Part shown: positions 29,410 through 38,475 of the stretch, one piece after another
Layout: each line of letters begins with the position of its first letter
Numbering within the stretch: the stretch's first letter is position 1
Source: a virus
Length of the DNA stretch: 64,000 nucleotides
IMG/VR virus record: IMGVR_UViG_3300035034_000207
Span: 1 to 64,000 of that record
Reading direction: 5' to 3' (one strand)
Translations under genes and position numbers: made by a program
Notes under the pieces: model-generated
The model's input: only the letters and a program-made list of their open reading frames with translations
What the model was told of the DNA's origin: nothing
Database searches by the model: none

Positions 29410-29970
29410 TTATTGCTGATTAATTTCTTTGATAATATCAACCAGCAATGTTTTATTTATAGAAAAATAACAGCGAATAAATGGTTTAATCTTTTCTATT
29501 TTCTGTATTGCTTCTTCCCATATCGGGTTATCCTGTAAAGTCTGCCCTAAGATCTTTAGCGTAGAACCGTTTGTTACAATATCTAAAACAGTTAACCATA
29601 TTAAATGGTCGCGATTGACTTTTGCTATTTCTATAATATGCGAACAGTCTTTATACTTTATACACTGTTCACGAAACAGATAGTTAAGGGATTCTTTATA
29701 CCCTATGTACTTTTTAAAGTTATCTTGATTTATATCTTTAATCCATTTCACGTTTCCGAAGATATACGACGCAGAGACGTATTCAATTGCTTTGTCTTCA
29801 GAGTGGAGATTTCTTGACATGCTATCAATGGCATACCTGCCTTTAAATTTCAACAGAGTGTTTTCGTTTACACGAGTTTTTCCAGAGTATTTAAAGAAGT
29901 CGTAGTTCCCTGGTTTAAAGTGTAAATTAATGGCTGAATATATTTCAAACAGTCTTAAAGGAGATATCAT
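29410..29970 (-). CDS. gp59: Helicase loader gp59
   Basis: 186 residues (T4: 217). LFEIYSAINLHFKPGNYDFFKYSGKTRV (first 35 residues) is the conserved gp59 N-terminus (Y...HfxxxYDxxKYxxkxr), and YAIDSMSRNLHSEDKAIEYVSASYI matches the following helix. gp59 loads the gp41 helicase on gp32-coated forks. The order 33-59-32 is that of T4, which strengthens both neighbouring calls. A TATAAATA on this strand inside the gene (29454-29461) could give late expression of gp32. Confidence 0.8.
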   Translation of the reverse strand: MISPLRLFEIYSAINLHFKPGNYDFFKYSGKTRVNENTLLKFKGRYAIDSMSRNLHSEDKAIEYVSASYIFGNVKWIKDINQDNFKKYIGYKESLNYLFREQCIKYKDCSHIIEIAKVNRDHLIWLTVLDIVTNGSTLKILGQTLQDNPIWEEAIQKIEKIKPFIRCYFSINKTLLVDIIKEINQQ

Positions 29971-29972
29971 TT

Positions 29973-30221
29973 TTAAAATTCAATTCTATTTTCATCGCGT
30001 TCTGTTAGTAAGGAAAGTTTTTCAGCTTCGTTGCGAAGTTTACTTTTAAGCGATTCATCTACTAACGGCGCAGCATCTTCAGGTTCGATACCAGCGTTCT
30101 CCATAATTTTAATCATTGCGTCTAGATATTCACAACCACTTTCAGTAACGAGAGTTTGTACTTCTATGTGAAACTGTTCTGGTGTGTATACTAACACAAT
30201 TTCTTGTAGTTCTTCTATCAT
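29973..30221 (-). CDS. gp33: Late-transcription co-activator gp33
   Basis: 82 residues (T4: 112). The block CEYLDAMIKIMENAGIEPEDAAPLVDESLKSKLRNEAEKLSLL (given here in parts: residues 30-72) parallels T4 gp33 (YLEAxxxFLEENxIxExxxAKFI). gp33 links RNA polymerase to the sliding clamp gp45 at late promoters read by gp55. Its presence supports reading the TATAAATA boxes of this window as late promoters; gp55 must lie outside. It overlaps the phosphoesterase gene by four bases and precedes gp59 by two. Confidence 0.75.
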   Translation of the reverse strand: MIEELQEIVLVYTPEQFHIEVQTLVTESGCEYLDAMIKIMENAGIEPEDAAPLVDESLKSKLRNEAEKLSLLTERDENRIEF

Positions 30222-31030
30222 ATAGTTACCATTAATTCCTTATTAAATTCTTTATCGTTTTCGTTACCATATCCATGAGGATTGCAAACAACTCTTATAC
30301 TGTTTTTTTCGTAGTCAAACGAAGAATGAGTGTGGCCGTGAGCCCAAAGAGATATGTTATTATTATCATCTGGAAATGTTTTTTCTAGATCGTTTACAAA
30401 CGCGCCGTTTAGTTTGTTGTGTTTCCATTGTTCGTGAACACTTTCTTGGAACGGCGCATTATGAGTTATTATAATCTTTTTCTTATCAGATGTCAATAGA
30501 AAAAAGCTCTGTAATGCTTCTAGAGATGTTTTATATGTTTCTATGATCGTTGACATCAAAAGAGGGGAACAATAGTTGTATGGATAGTTAGGATCGTTAT
30601 CGTGTCTTATATATTTGTAATCTGCCATATAAGCCAAGGCCATGTTTTTACACAGAGGATCATCTTGATAATCTGTCCATAGTGTGGACCCGAAGAACAC
30701 AACATCTTCTATTTCAAGTGTTTCGTTTTCAAGAATATGAATGTTATCGTATTTAGAAAGAAACTGTTTTATAACGCTATATGTTGAAGCCATGTTAGAA
30801 TGGTAGTGTTCGTGATTACCCATAATTGTTATTACATGTTTAAATCTTTTTGACAGTTCGTCAAACCAACCACGATAACGCTCGACTCTATGAGCTTGTA
30901 GAATATCACCAGCCAATATAAGTGTTGTGTCAGTATAGTCTTCATCTGGTTTGATGAATCTTCCTATTCCCCATTTTTCAGAATAAGTAAACTGTTCTAA
31001 GTGCCAGTCTGATGATATTAGTAATTTCAT
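30218..31030 (-). CDS. Metallophosphoesterase
   Basis: 270 residues of the calcineurin-like family: SSDWHLE (DxH, residues 6-12), LAGDIL (GDxx, about 40), MGNHEHYH (GNHE, about 70), ITHNAPF (H, about 189) and WAHGHTHSSFD (GHxH, about 228). FFGSTLWTDY is typical of bacterial YmdB/Mre11-unrelated single-domain enzymes. It lies between gp41 and gp33, overlapping both by four bases, so it is expressed with the replication genes. It is a different subfamily from the enzyme at 6786. Too short for gp47; substrate unknown. Confidence 0.85.
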   Translation of the reverse strand: MKLLISSDWHLEQFTYSEKWGIGRFIKPDEDYTDTTLILAGDILQAHRVERYRGWFDELSKRFKHVITIMGNHEHYHSNMASTYSVIKQFLSKYDNIHILENETLEIEDVVFFGSTLWTDYQDDPLCKNMALAYMADYKYIRHDNDPNYPYNYCSPLLMSTIIETYKTSLEALQSFFLLTSDKKKIIITHNAPFQESVHEQWKHNKLNGAFVNDLEKTFPDDNNNISLWAHGHTHSSFDYEKNSIRVVCNPHGYGNENDKEFNKELMVTI

Positions 31031-32442
31031 GTCTTTATTCCTGAAAAATTATTTGTGTTAGAAGACGACGAGCTTGTTTTATTGGTTTTAGGTGTTTGAA
31101 TTGCAGAATGAACGCGTTGTGCTGGTCTACTATTGTTGGACAACGCCTGGTTAAGATCATAGAACTTCATTTTAGATCTATTAACACCAATTGAAAACAC
31201 AGTGTCTTGGTATAGATCCGAATATCTATTTTTAAATTGTTTAATGACTGCTTGATTCATCTGTGATAGGTCATCAGACATAATAATAGCAAACAACATA
31301 TCTGAAGTCATTGGTCCGCCCATAGAATCTGCTATCATATTAATGTCTGGGTCTGAATTGGAGTTTCCAGAACGATTTAGCTGAACGGCTGACCACCCGA
31401 TGGCATTAGACTCTTGTAAGAATCCGCGGACTTCTTCAAACACGCTTTTAATATAACCATACGAATTTGATTTATCTTTAAACTTAGCAGATGCGCAAAT
31501 ACCAATATAGTCAATCATGATAATAGATGGCACGAAGTTTTGTTTTTGTTTCAATTCTTTAAGAAGATATCTAAAATGTCCTACGTGTGCAGAGCCTGTT
31601 GGATATTCCTTTACAATTATATTGCCAGTATATCTTTTCTTTAATTCTGATATCTTGTTGTCCCATTTGTCCTTTGGAATCTTTGGAACATCTTTCATTT
31701 CAATGTCCATGATATTAGCATCAATACGTTTAGATATGCCAGTCTTCTCGTTCATCTCCAAAGTTATATATAATACGTTGTGTCCTTGTTTGTAATAATC
31801 GGCGGCAAGATTGATTAGGAACATCGATTTACCACCGCCCGTGCCAGCTGAGACGACGTTCAGTGTTCCTGGTTCTATACCACCTTCTGTGATCTTATTA
31901 AAATATTCAAGAGTGAAAGGAGTTTTCTTTACTGGGTTGTTGTAGTCTCCCCAACGCTCATCAGCATCATCAATGTAGTTGTGGCCGATTCTGCTATCAA
32001 ATTCAATAGCAAGGGCTTTCTGTAACAATTCTGGAATACCTGTCTTAGATATTCCAGTTGCATCGCTATCATCTTGAGAAATTTCAATTGCTTGCGATAG
32101 CGCATTTAACAAAGCATTATCTTTACAGAATGTCTCGGTAGAATCAACCATCCAATCGCTGTTATCAATAACCAACCAATCAGATTTTAATTCTTTTAAA
32201 GTCTCACCAACAGAATCAATTAACGCAAGAGGTAACCGCTTATTAGATATTTCTATTTCAAGCGACGAATACTCTGGAAATCTATTATACTTTTCAAAGT
32301 ACTCAGATATCGTTACAAATAGTATCTTATCGTGTTGTTCTTGAAAATATTCTTCTTTAAGGTGAGGATAAACTTTACGTGAATACTCTTCATTAATCAG
32401 TAGATTCTTTAATATCAGATTTTCTATTTTTTGATTTTGCAT
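31027..32442 (-). CDS. gp41: Replicative DNA helicase gp41
   Basis: 471 residues of the DnaB/RecA fold. Walker A is SAGTGGGKSMFLINLA (about residue 205), the B strand is SIIMIDYIGIC, and WSAVQLNRSG is the H3 glutamine motif; SMGGPMTSDML also fits gp41. The N-terminal 170 residues form the helical DnaB-type domain. The ATG at 32442 is preferred over an upstream in-frame TTG at 32457. The Ser/Asn-rich C-terminal tail (KTSSSSSNTNNF) is probably the gp59 or primase contact. It unwinds the fork 5' to 3' with the gp61 primase, which is not in this window. Confidence 0.9.
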   Translation of the reverse strand: MQNQKIENLILKNLLINEEYSRKVYPHLKEEYFQEQHDKILFVTISEYFEKYNRFPEYSSLEIEISNKRLPLALIDSVGETLKELKSDWLVIDNSDWMVDSTETFCKDNALLNALSQAIEISQDDSDATGISKTGIPELLQKALAIEFDSRIGHNYIDDADERWGDYNNPVKKTPFTLEYFNKITEGGIEPGTLNVVSAGTGGGKSMFLINLAADYYKQGHNVLYITLEMNEKTGISKRIDANIMDIEMKDVPKIPKDKWDNKISELKKRYTGNIIVKEYPTGSAHVGHFRYLLKELKQKQNFVPSIIMIDYIGICASAKFKDKSNSYGYIKSVFEEVRGFLQESNAIGWSAVQLNRSGNSNSDPDINMIADSMGGPMTSDMLFAIIMSDDLSQMNQAVIKQFKNRYSDLYQDTVFSIGVNRSKMKFYDLNQALSNNSRPAQRVHSAIQTPKTNKTSSSSSNTNNFSGIKT

Positions 32443-32821
32443 CTTGTTCTTTTTCAACTTGTTCGTCTATCACGTTGTTTATAATTATTGGAACTAATTC
32501 CTTTAAATATTCGGCGTGTTTGTTTATATATTCGTCTGTAGTATCAGAAGGACACGACTCAACAACAAATTTACCAGAGATATACGACTTGTTCTTTTTC
32601 ATTGTCTCTATTTCAAAACCAAACAAAGATAGAATGAACTTATCGCACGGCCCAGCCTCTAAAATTATATAGATACTATCTTTGACTGGCGGGAACCCTG
32701 TTGTAAACAGAACCTCGTTTGCCGATAGTGTTCTATATTGTATTGGTGTTGTGTCTATGGAATTAGTATTATTATTCTTCGCTGGTGATCTCACCAAACT
32801 TTTCAATAGTCGCTTTATCAT
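32393..32821 (-). CDS. Hypothetical protein between uvsX and gp41 (gene 40 position)
   Basis: 142 residues if started at ATG 32821, which keeps the overlap with uvsX to 50 bases; an ATG at 32842 would add seven residues. It also overlaps gp41 by 50 bases. It has a basic N-terminus (MIKRLLKSLVRSPAKNN), a central KDSIYIILEAGPCDKFILSLFGFEI and a charged C-terminal helix. T4 gene 40 lies at this position, but I see no sequence resemblance to it. Confidence 0.6.
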   Translation of the reverse strand: MIKRLLKSLVRSPAKNNNTNSIDTTPIQYRTLSANEVLFTTGFPPVKDSIYIILEAGPCDKFILSLFGFEIETMKKNKSYISGKFVVESCPSDTTDEYINKHAEYLKELVPIIINNVIDEQVEKEQDAKSKNRKSDIKESTD

Positions 32822-33836
32822 GTTCTGTGCTTCTTCCGCCAATTTTGTATAATTCTTTTACTGCAAGTTTAAAATCATCGCATTGTTTTAAATCTTCAAT
32901 AATAGGTCCAAGATCTTTTCTTCTGTGCAGTTTTTCAGTATTCTTTAGAACATACCAACCAGACTTCGGCATTTCAATATATCCAAGGGCTTTAGCAATT
33001 TCAAACAGTCCGTGCTCGGGATCAATACCGCCTTTGAATGTTACTCGTAGTGGTATTCTAGCTTTCTCCCACACATACCTAGACTTTTCAATATTCATAG
33101 TAAACACGAAACCGTCTAGTTCTGTTCCGGTTTTGGATTGCGCTTTTGAAATTAAAATAATAGTAGAAGCAGCATAATACGCGCCTTCACCACCAGCTAG
33201 AATCGTACGAGGATACATAGACCCGATTTCTTTATAGACATGTCCAATTGCAACCATTGGTACATCTCTTCTAGTTAGATCTGGAACAATCATACGGAAC
33301 AACGCTTTTAAGGCTTTTGCTCGTGTACCCATGTCTGCCGCGGTCTTACCAATTTGAGCGTCGTCCATTTCTTTTATAGACGCAAGGTTACCATATGAAT
33401 CTAATAAAATAATTACTTTATCGTCGCGCGATATTTCTTTAAGTTTTTGCATTACATCAATTTTAAATTCTTCTAGATTAGAAATTGGTATATGCAGAAC
33501 CCTTTCAGTATCAACGCCCATCTCTTCTAGATATTCATTGGTTGTTCCAAATTCACAATCGTAGAACAGGCAAATAGCGTCTTTATATTTTTTCTGATAT
33601 GACGCAACCATTTGTAGAGACATGTTTGTTTTAAATGTTGCCTTTGGACCTGCAAGAATCGTTAAACCCGAAGTTAGTCCGCCATCAAGTTCTCCAGATA
33701 ACGCAATGTTTAATTCTGGTATACTTGTGGTAATCATGTCTTTGTTGTTTAGAAGGGAGGAAGATGAAAGAATTTCTGAATCTTTAATTGTTCCTGATTT
33801 TTTTAATTTGTTTAGAAGATCGCTTTTACTAGCCAT
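32772..33836 (-). CDS. uvsX: Recombinase UvsX
   Basis: 354-residue RecA/Rad51-type strand-exchange protein. LTILAGPKATFKTNMSLQM holds the variant Walker A (GPxxxFKTN, as in T4 GPSKSFKSN), VIILLDSYGNL is the Walker B strand, and MGTRAKALKALFRMI and VAIGHVYKEIGSMYPRTILAGG are the conserved UvsX loop regions. It drives recombination-dependent replication with gp32 and UvsY. A promoter lies 36-64 bases upstream; uvsX, the gene-40-position ORF, gp41, phosphoesterase, gp33 and gp59 form one overlapping operon. Confidence 0.93.
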   Translation of the reverse strand: MASKSDLLNKLKKSGTIKDSEILSSSSLLNNKDMITTSIPELNIALSGELDGGLTSGLTILAGPKATFKTNMSLQMVASYQKKYKDAICLFYDCEFGTTNEYLEEMGVDTERVLHIPISNLEEFKIDVMQKLKEISRDDKVIILLDSYGNLASIKEMDDAQIGKTAADMGTRAKALKALFRMIVPDLTRRDVPMVAIGHVYKEIGSMYPRTILAGGEGAYYAASTIILISKAQSKTGTELDGFVFTMNIEKSRYVWEKARIPLRVTFKGGIDPEHGLFEIAKALGYIEMPKSGWYVLKNTEKLHRRKDLGPIIEDLKQCDDFKLAVKELYKIGGRSTEHDKATIEKFGEITSEE

Positions 33837-33871
33837 TCTTATTGTTATCCTTTTATATATTGTATTTGGTT

Positions 33872-33900
33872 ATTATATATCATTTGTGAGCGTAAGTCAA
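33872..33900 (-). promoter_or_regulatory. Promoter of the uvsX operon
   Basis: On the minus strand: TTGACT (33895-33900), 17-nt spacer, TATAAT (33872-33877). Confidence 0.8.
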
Positions 33901-33906
33901 TGGTTA

Positions 33907-34662
33907 TTATTGGTTATAGAAGTCTAGAATGGTTTCCGAGTATGTTTTGGCATCTAGACATGTTGGAACAATACCAAAATCCTTAAAGCGGCTAGAGGTG
34001 CTTAACATGTCATTTATTTTTCCTTTTCTTTTTTCAAGGCGTTCCGGTGTTTGTTTAAAGTTTGATCCTTTTGGCTTTTCGTGTTTATACATTCCGGTGA
34101 TAAGAGTAAAAACAAAATTAGGGCCAACAGATATTTTATTGTTTGATATATCGTAATACCAGTCATTAAAAGAAACATCAAAACTTCTATCAATATAATC
34201 TATAACATATTTTCTAGTTAATTTCTCTGAAAGCCTCTGATAACTTAGCGATGGAGATAATACGAGGTCAGCAACAATAGATGTTTTAGTAAACAAAGGT
34301 CTGTTAATGTGTTCTATGGTTCTATCATAGACAGATATACCATACCCGCAATTAACAGTTTTGTGAGTGCTATCAAGATATAAAAGAAGATCTTTGTTTA
34401 CTTTATGTCCTAAGAATATATCTATGTCTGTATTTAATGGTTCAAGTTCTTGGTTTGTAGATACTCTTCTAGGATTATCAGACAAACACCATCTCATCAA
34501 CGATGACCCAATAACAAACCCTCTATTATGATTAGACTTTAGGTTCTGTCTGATCTGCGATGATATAGACGTAGACAAGTGAGCTTTAAACTCGCGTATA
34601 TTAAAATCAGTTAAATAATTCTCCAAGATCGTTTGAGTATTCGGCTTTCCATCCAACTGCAT
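33907..34662 (-). CDS. Putative nucleotidyltransferase (pol-beta-like GS...DxD)
   Basis: 251 residues. RGFVIGSSLMRWCLSD followed by LNTDIDIFLG gives the GS(x)R...DxDxF arrangement of minimal polymerase-beta-type nucleotidyltransferases, with a possible third Asp in DVSFNDW or VIDYIDRS. The rest is unlike any family I know. It overlaps the end of gp43 by 56 bases. In T4, the segment between gene 43 and uvsX carries beta-gt and 42; here 42 is elsewhere and this gene occupies the site. Substrate unknown; RNA, DNA or protein could be nucleotidylated. Confidence 0.5.
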   Translation of the reverse strand: MQLDGKPNTQTILENYLTDFNIREFKAHLSTSISSQIRQNLKSNHNRGFVIGSSLMRWCLSDNPRRVSTNQELEPLNTDIDIFLGHKVNKDLLLYLDSTHKTVNCGYGISVYDRTIEHINRPLFTKTSIVADLVLSPSLSYQRLSEKLTRKYVIDYIDRSFDVSFNDWYYDISNNKISVGPNFVFTLITGMYKHEKPKGSNFKQTPERLEKRKGKINDMLSTSSRFKDFGIVPTCLDAKTYSETILDFYNQ

Positions 34663-37177
34663 TGCAAATTCCTTTTACTGGGTCTAAAAATGTTTTATCA
34701 AATTGTACATCGTAATCCACATATTTTTCAATCTCAAACTCTTTTGGTAGTTTATCTCTATACGAAAGTACATGAGAAAACATAGGGTTTTGTGGTTTTA
34801 AATATGTAAACAAAATCTTATCAGAGTTCTTAATAGTATCATATGTATTATCTAAATTCATATCTTTTAGTTTATTGTTATATGTTATAGAACCATTAAC
34901 ATGGATTGGTGTTCCAGACTTAGAAGTTCTACCATCTGTGTCAAGCCACTTATCAACATCAGACACAGACCTTGGTGTACTAATTTCTTCAACTTCTAGC
35001 TTCATAAACTTGGTCTTAAACTCTGAAACAAAATCTTGAAGACCTTGTTCGTTTTTTGCTAGAACGATACTTATAATATTCTCCAGGGCAGGTTTAACCG
35101 AGTCGGGCGTTGACGACCTAACAGTTTCCAAACCAGTGACTTTAAGCTCATCTGTTCTAAACCCTTCTTTATCAAGAACGCGCATTGCGTATCGTTTCTT
35201 TCCAGTCCAGAACGCAGTTGATGCTATGTTTTCACGGTTCATCTTAAGAACGTTTTGTTTATGGTTTAGATTTTCGTAAATTCCATCAAGGCATTCTGCT
35301 ATAGCTGGTTTTAGTTTCTCTTCGCCAAAACGGTCAACAAAATTCAATTTCGTTTCGTCAGACGCATTTTCTCCACACACCTTATTCACAAGATCATTGA
35401 GTTCAATATAATTAGAATCTGTATCAACTGCAATAATATAATCTTTGCTAGTTGTTTTTAATATTCCGTTTAGATATTCGTTGATGTGGTTGGCTATAGA
35501 TCTAATGACAAATTGGCCTGTTAGCGTAATAGCTTCGGCATTATAGACATCATAAAACTGGAAGTTTTTGTTTGCAAGAGCACCATATAAACTATTCAGC
35601 ACAATCTTAATAGCCCACTGGATTGTGTCTAGTCTTCTAATAGTATTACACAATTCTTCACAACTTTCTTTTTCGTTTTTAACTTTAGCAATTTTAAGTT
35701 GTGCTCTATAGTCTAATCGCATGTTAAATAGCTGTTCGGTTAATTTTGATATGAACGACTGGTTGTCTCTCGTATAACAAACACCATTAACACCAAGTGA
35801 ATAGTCAAGAGCTTTCATCTGTTCTTTAAATTTTGTTTTATCTTCTAATAAAGTAGAAACGTTGCAATTTTCTATTTTATCAATATCTACTTTTGTTTCT
35901 ATTCCTACATTCATCTGCCTAATTAAACTAGGATATAGTGATTGCAAGTCAAACGATATTACCCAGTCGGAAAACCCATTCTTAGTATCTTTAACATAAC
36001 CGCCTTCATATTCAACGTCGTCTGTTCTACCCATTCGTTTCATAGGAGCATGAATGTTATTTGATGATAGATAATGATAGATCAGAGTTTCCCAATACTT
36101 AACAGTTCCAAGAGCTTCTTCGAATTGTGGTGCTTTCGCAAAATATGCAACAGTTAATAGAAGGTCTAAGAAGTTCAATTCCTCGTCTAGCTCTAACACT
36201 CTTAAAGTATCAATAATATTATACTCTACATACGTTTGGAAATCGTTTCTAAGAAGATCGGATAATGTACCTTCATATTCTAGTTTACCTTTACCAAGAT
36301 GAACCTTTGAAATATAATCTAAGGCATAAGTTGGTCTTTTTGTCATCGAATACTTTTGGTATAAATCTTTATAATCAATACATGATATACCATAGATATC
36401 ATATGTGGTTTCTTCTTTTAAGCCACTCCATGTTTTAACCTTCTTCTTTCTCTCTTGAACAATTTTCCATGGGCTTAACATTTTAGCAAACGAATCACCA
36501 AACAATAGCTTTAATCTAGCGTATAGATACGGCACGTCAAAAAAGTTTGAATACCAACCTGTAAGAATGTCGCATGTATTACAAGAGAAATATGTAACAA
36601 ATGACCTCAGCATATCGCGTTCATTTTTATATACGTGATAGAATACTTCGTAATTCTTTAGATCTTCTGGTTTAATGTGTTTTAACTTTTCAGAGGAGAA
36701 TGCTCCATATTCTTTATTAACCCACACGTCTATTCTATTAGACCATTTTTGAATATATGTTAAACATGTAAACTCTTCTGTTGGGTTCTCTGGTTTTGGG
36801 AACATATTTAACGAGGATACTTCAATATCAATGGCTGCTATTCTAATAATACTAATATCATGAATTACATCGCGTTTATCATATAAAGATTTTATTAGCT
36901 GATTACAATATCTATCAGATCCATGCATATTTGAGTTTGATGAAGCTCCCATTGATTTCATGAAATCTTTTGCATCTCTAACAGAATCTTTGTTTACTTT
37001 TCTTAGATTTGTGCCGTGTATTGTTTTGTGTTTAGAATCTTCTTCGCACGGAACGAAAAATTCTGGTTTGAAATCTGTCTTTTCTACTATTCTTTTACCT
37101 TCGTTGTCGTAACCAACGTAAAGGATGTTGTTGCCCCATTGCCGTACGTTCGTGTAAAACGATTTATTATTTTTCAT
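34607..37177 (-). CDS. gp43: DNA polymerase gp43 (family B)
   Basis: 856 residues (T4: 898). Proofreading domain: AAIDIEVSS (ExoI), ILTGWYSNFFDVPYLY (ExoII) and VEYNIIDTLRV (ExoIII). Polymerase domain: SFDLQSLYPSLIRQ (motif A), IVLNSLYGALAN (motif B) and IIAVDTDSNYIEL (motif C, DTDS). A motif C Ser-Asn rather than the more common Asp-Ser pattern is noted. C-terminal WLDTD and HVNGSITYNN match the thumb. Replicates the genome with 44/62, 45, 41 and 32. A promoter lies 70-97 bases upstream. Confidence 0.95.
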   Translation of the reverse strand: MKNNKSFYTNVRQWGNNILYVGYDNEGKRIVEKTDFKPEFFVPCEEDSKHKTIHGTNLRKVNKDSVRDAKDFMKSMGASSNSNMHGSDRYCNQLIKSLYDKRDVIHDISIIRIAAIDIEVSSLNMFPKPENPTEEFTCLTYIQKWSNRIDVWVNKEYGAFSSEKLKHIKPEDLKNYEVFYHVYKNERDMLRSFVTYFSCNTCDILTGWYSNFFDVPYLYARLKLLFGDSFAKMLSPWKIVQERKKKVKTWSGLKEETTYDIYGISCIDYKDLYQKYSMTKRPTYALDYISKVHLGKGKLEYEGTLSDLLRNDFQTYVEYNIIDTLRVLELDEELNFLDLLLTVAYFAKAPQFEEALGTVKYWETLIYHYLSSNNIHAPMKRMGRTDDVEYEGGYVKDTKNGFSDWVISFDLQSLYPSLIRQMNVGIETKVDIDKIENCNVSTLLEDKTKFKEQMKALDYSLGVNGVCYTRDNQSFISKLTEQLFNMRLDYRAQLKIAKVKNEKESCEELCNTIRRLDTIQWAIKIVLNSLYGALANKNFQFYDVYNAEAITLTGQFVIRSIANHINEYLNGILKTTSKDYIIAVDTDSNYIELNDLVNKVCGENASDETKLNFVDRFGEEKLKPAIAECLDGIYENLNHKQNVLKMNRENIASTAFWTGKKRYAMRVLDKEGFRTDELKVTGLETVRSSTPDSVKPALENIISIVLAKNEQGLQDFVSEFKTKFMKLEVEEISTPRSVSDVDKWLDTDGRTSKSGTPIHVNGSITYNNKLKDMNLDNTYDTIKNSDKILFTYLKPQNPMFSHVLSYRDKLPKEFEIEKYVDYDVQFDKTFLDPVKGICNAVGWKAEYSNDLGELFN

Positions 37178-37245
37178 ATAGATTAATATCCTGCTTGTTG
37201 AATTTGTTTATTTAGGAAGAGTTCCGCGCATATAAACAGTTTATT

Positions 37246-37274
37246 AGTATAACAACTTCTAAGTGTGTTGTCAA
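37246..37274 (-). promoter_or_regulatory. Promoter of gp43
   Basis: On the minus strand: TTGACA (37269-37274), 17-nt spacer, TATACT (37246-37251). Confidence 0.75.
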
Positions 37275-37300
37275 CTATTATTTTATAATACTTTCTTCTT

Positions 37301-37591
37301 CTAGTGTAGAGACTGATCGCCCTTTAAGAAGTCTGTTTGTTCTGATAAAATTTCTAGTTGTTCAAGCCACTGGTTTGATAGCGATACTATGTCAGAATCA
37401 AGTTGATATCTTGTGAGAGTTTCTGAAAGAATATACTCGGCGATGTCTATCAAGTCGTTATATAGATCACATGTTTTAACCACCCTTGCTAGATCGTTTG
37501 CAGAAAACATATGTAGTTTATCTGTAATGGTTTTTAGTTCAAATTCGTGTTCTTCAACCGTCTTAAACGACGGCGCTCTGTTATTAGACAT
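37301..37591 (-). CDS. Hypothetical acidic protein
   Basis: 96 residues, all-helical and acidic (EEHEFELKTITDKLHMFSAND; DLYNDLIDIAEYILSETL). It lies between regA and gp43, separated from regA by 20 bases. Not recognised. Expressed with the clamp-loader genes, so it may touch the replisome; no further evidence. Confidence 0.6.
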   Translation of the reverse strand: MSNNRAPSFKTVEEHEFELKTITDKLHMFSANDLARVVKTCDLYNDLIDIAEYILSETLTRYQLDSDIVSLSNQWLEQLEILSEQTDFLKGDQSLH

Positions 37592-37611
37592 GTGTATAGT
37601 GTATCTTTCAA

Positions 37612-38070
37612 TTAATTATTATTAGGGCCCATAGAATATTTCTGAACGAGGTTCCATTTTAATTTGTCTTTAAATGGAATAACTCTAGTGTTAGATAAAC
37701 AATAACCCTGTTCTTTGACTGTGTCAACATTAATTATCTTTAACATTCCCCAATCTTCTAATAATTTAGCAACTGCATTGCGTCTTTGAACGTCTTCAAT
37801 TGTTATGGAATCTGGTCTTCCATCTAATTTAAACATTTCTTTAAAGTGCATAATAGAATACAGACTTTCATCTTCTGAAGATCTCTTGTGTAATATATGA
37901 CATGATTGATATAGAGCACCCTTTGCGTTAGACGATACACCAATTCTAGTTAATGTCTCTTTTATCTTTAAGAAATTGTCTTCTCCTATTAACTCAATAT
38001 TAACGCCAAGATTCATAAAAGTATGATACTTATCGTTATAGTTAATGTCTGGTTCGTCATCGTTATTCAT
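37612..38070 (-). CDS. regA: Translational repressor RegA
   Basis: 152 residues (T4: 122). From residue 25 on it tracks T4 RegA: NFLKIKETLTRIGVSS (T4 DFLKVKETLTRMGIAN), LYQSCHILHKR, YSIMHFKEMFKLDGRP, RRNAVAKLLEDWGMLKII, TRVIPFKDKLKWNLVQKYSMG. It binds start-codon regions of early mRNAs and lowers their translation. There is a 25-residue acidic N-terminal extension. The order 45-44-62-regA is that of T4, with one unknown gene before 43. Confidence 0.92.
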   Translation of the reverse strand: MNNDDEPDINYNDKYHTFMNLGVNIELIGEDNFLKIKETLTRIGVSSNAKGALYQSCHILHKRSSEDESLYSIMHFKEMFKLDGRPDSITIEDVQRRNAVAKLLEDWGMLKIINVDTVKEQGYCLSNTRVIPFKDKLKWNLVQKYSMGPNNN

Positions 38071-38086
38071 AATATATATTACCTTT

Positions 38087-38467
38087 TCATGTTTCTTTAT
38101 ATATGTTGTTTATTTCTTTAATCTCGTCTTCTTGTAATAGTTTATAATATTGTTTAGCTATTCTTGATGAGCATTTATAGTATTTACATATATTTTCTAT
38201 TGTTTTTTTATCAAAACTATCTTTCTCAAATTTACCAGAGAACCTTCTTGCTTTTGGTAGACCATGATAATAAAATAAGTATTGCCATTGGTTCGGCATG
38301 TCTGGTCTACGATTTAGCATATCCGCAAAAAATATGGAATCTTGACACTTTCCAAAGAACGAATTTACTACATACGGACTATAATATTTTTCGTTATTAA
38401 TATCGGTGTCCATGATATTCTCAGACTTATCGTTTAAAGTTCTTATAACGTCTTTGAATAAATCCAT
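38087..38467 (-). CDS. gp62: Clamp loader small subunit gp62
   Basis: 126 residues, shorter than the T4 protein (187) but like those of aquatic T4-like phages. YYSPYVVNSFFGKCQDSIFFADMLNRRPDMPNQWQYLFYYHGLPKARRFSGKF (in pieces, residues 28-80) follows the family pattern YxPyivN...mN...Q..fl......krf.kw. It works with four gp44 subunits to load the clamp. It lies between gp44 (eight-base gap) and regA (16-base gap). Confidence 0.85.
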   Translation of the reverse strand: MDLFKDVIRTLNDKSENIMDTDINNEKYYSPYVVNSFFGKCQDSIFFADMLNRRPDMPNQWQYLFYYHGLPKARRFSGKFEKDSFDKKTIENICKYYKCSSRIAKQYYKLLQEDEIKEINNIYKET

Positions 38468-38475
38468 AATATTTA

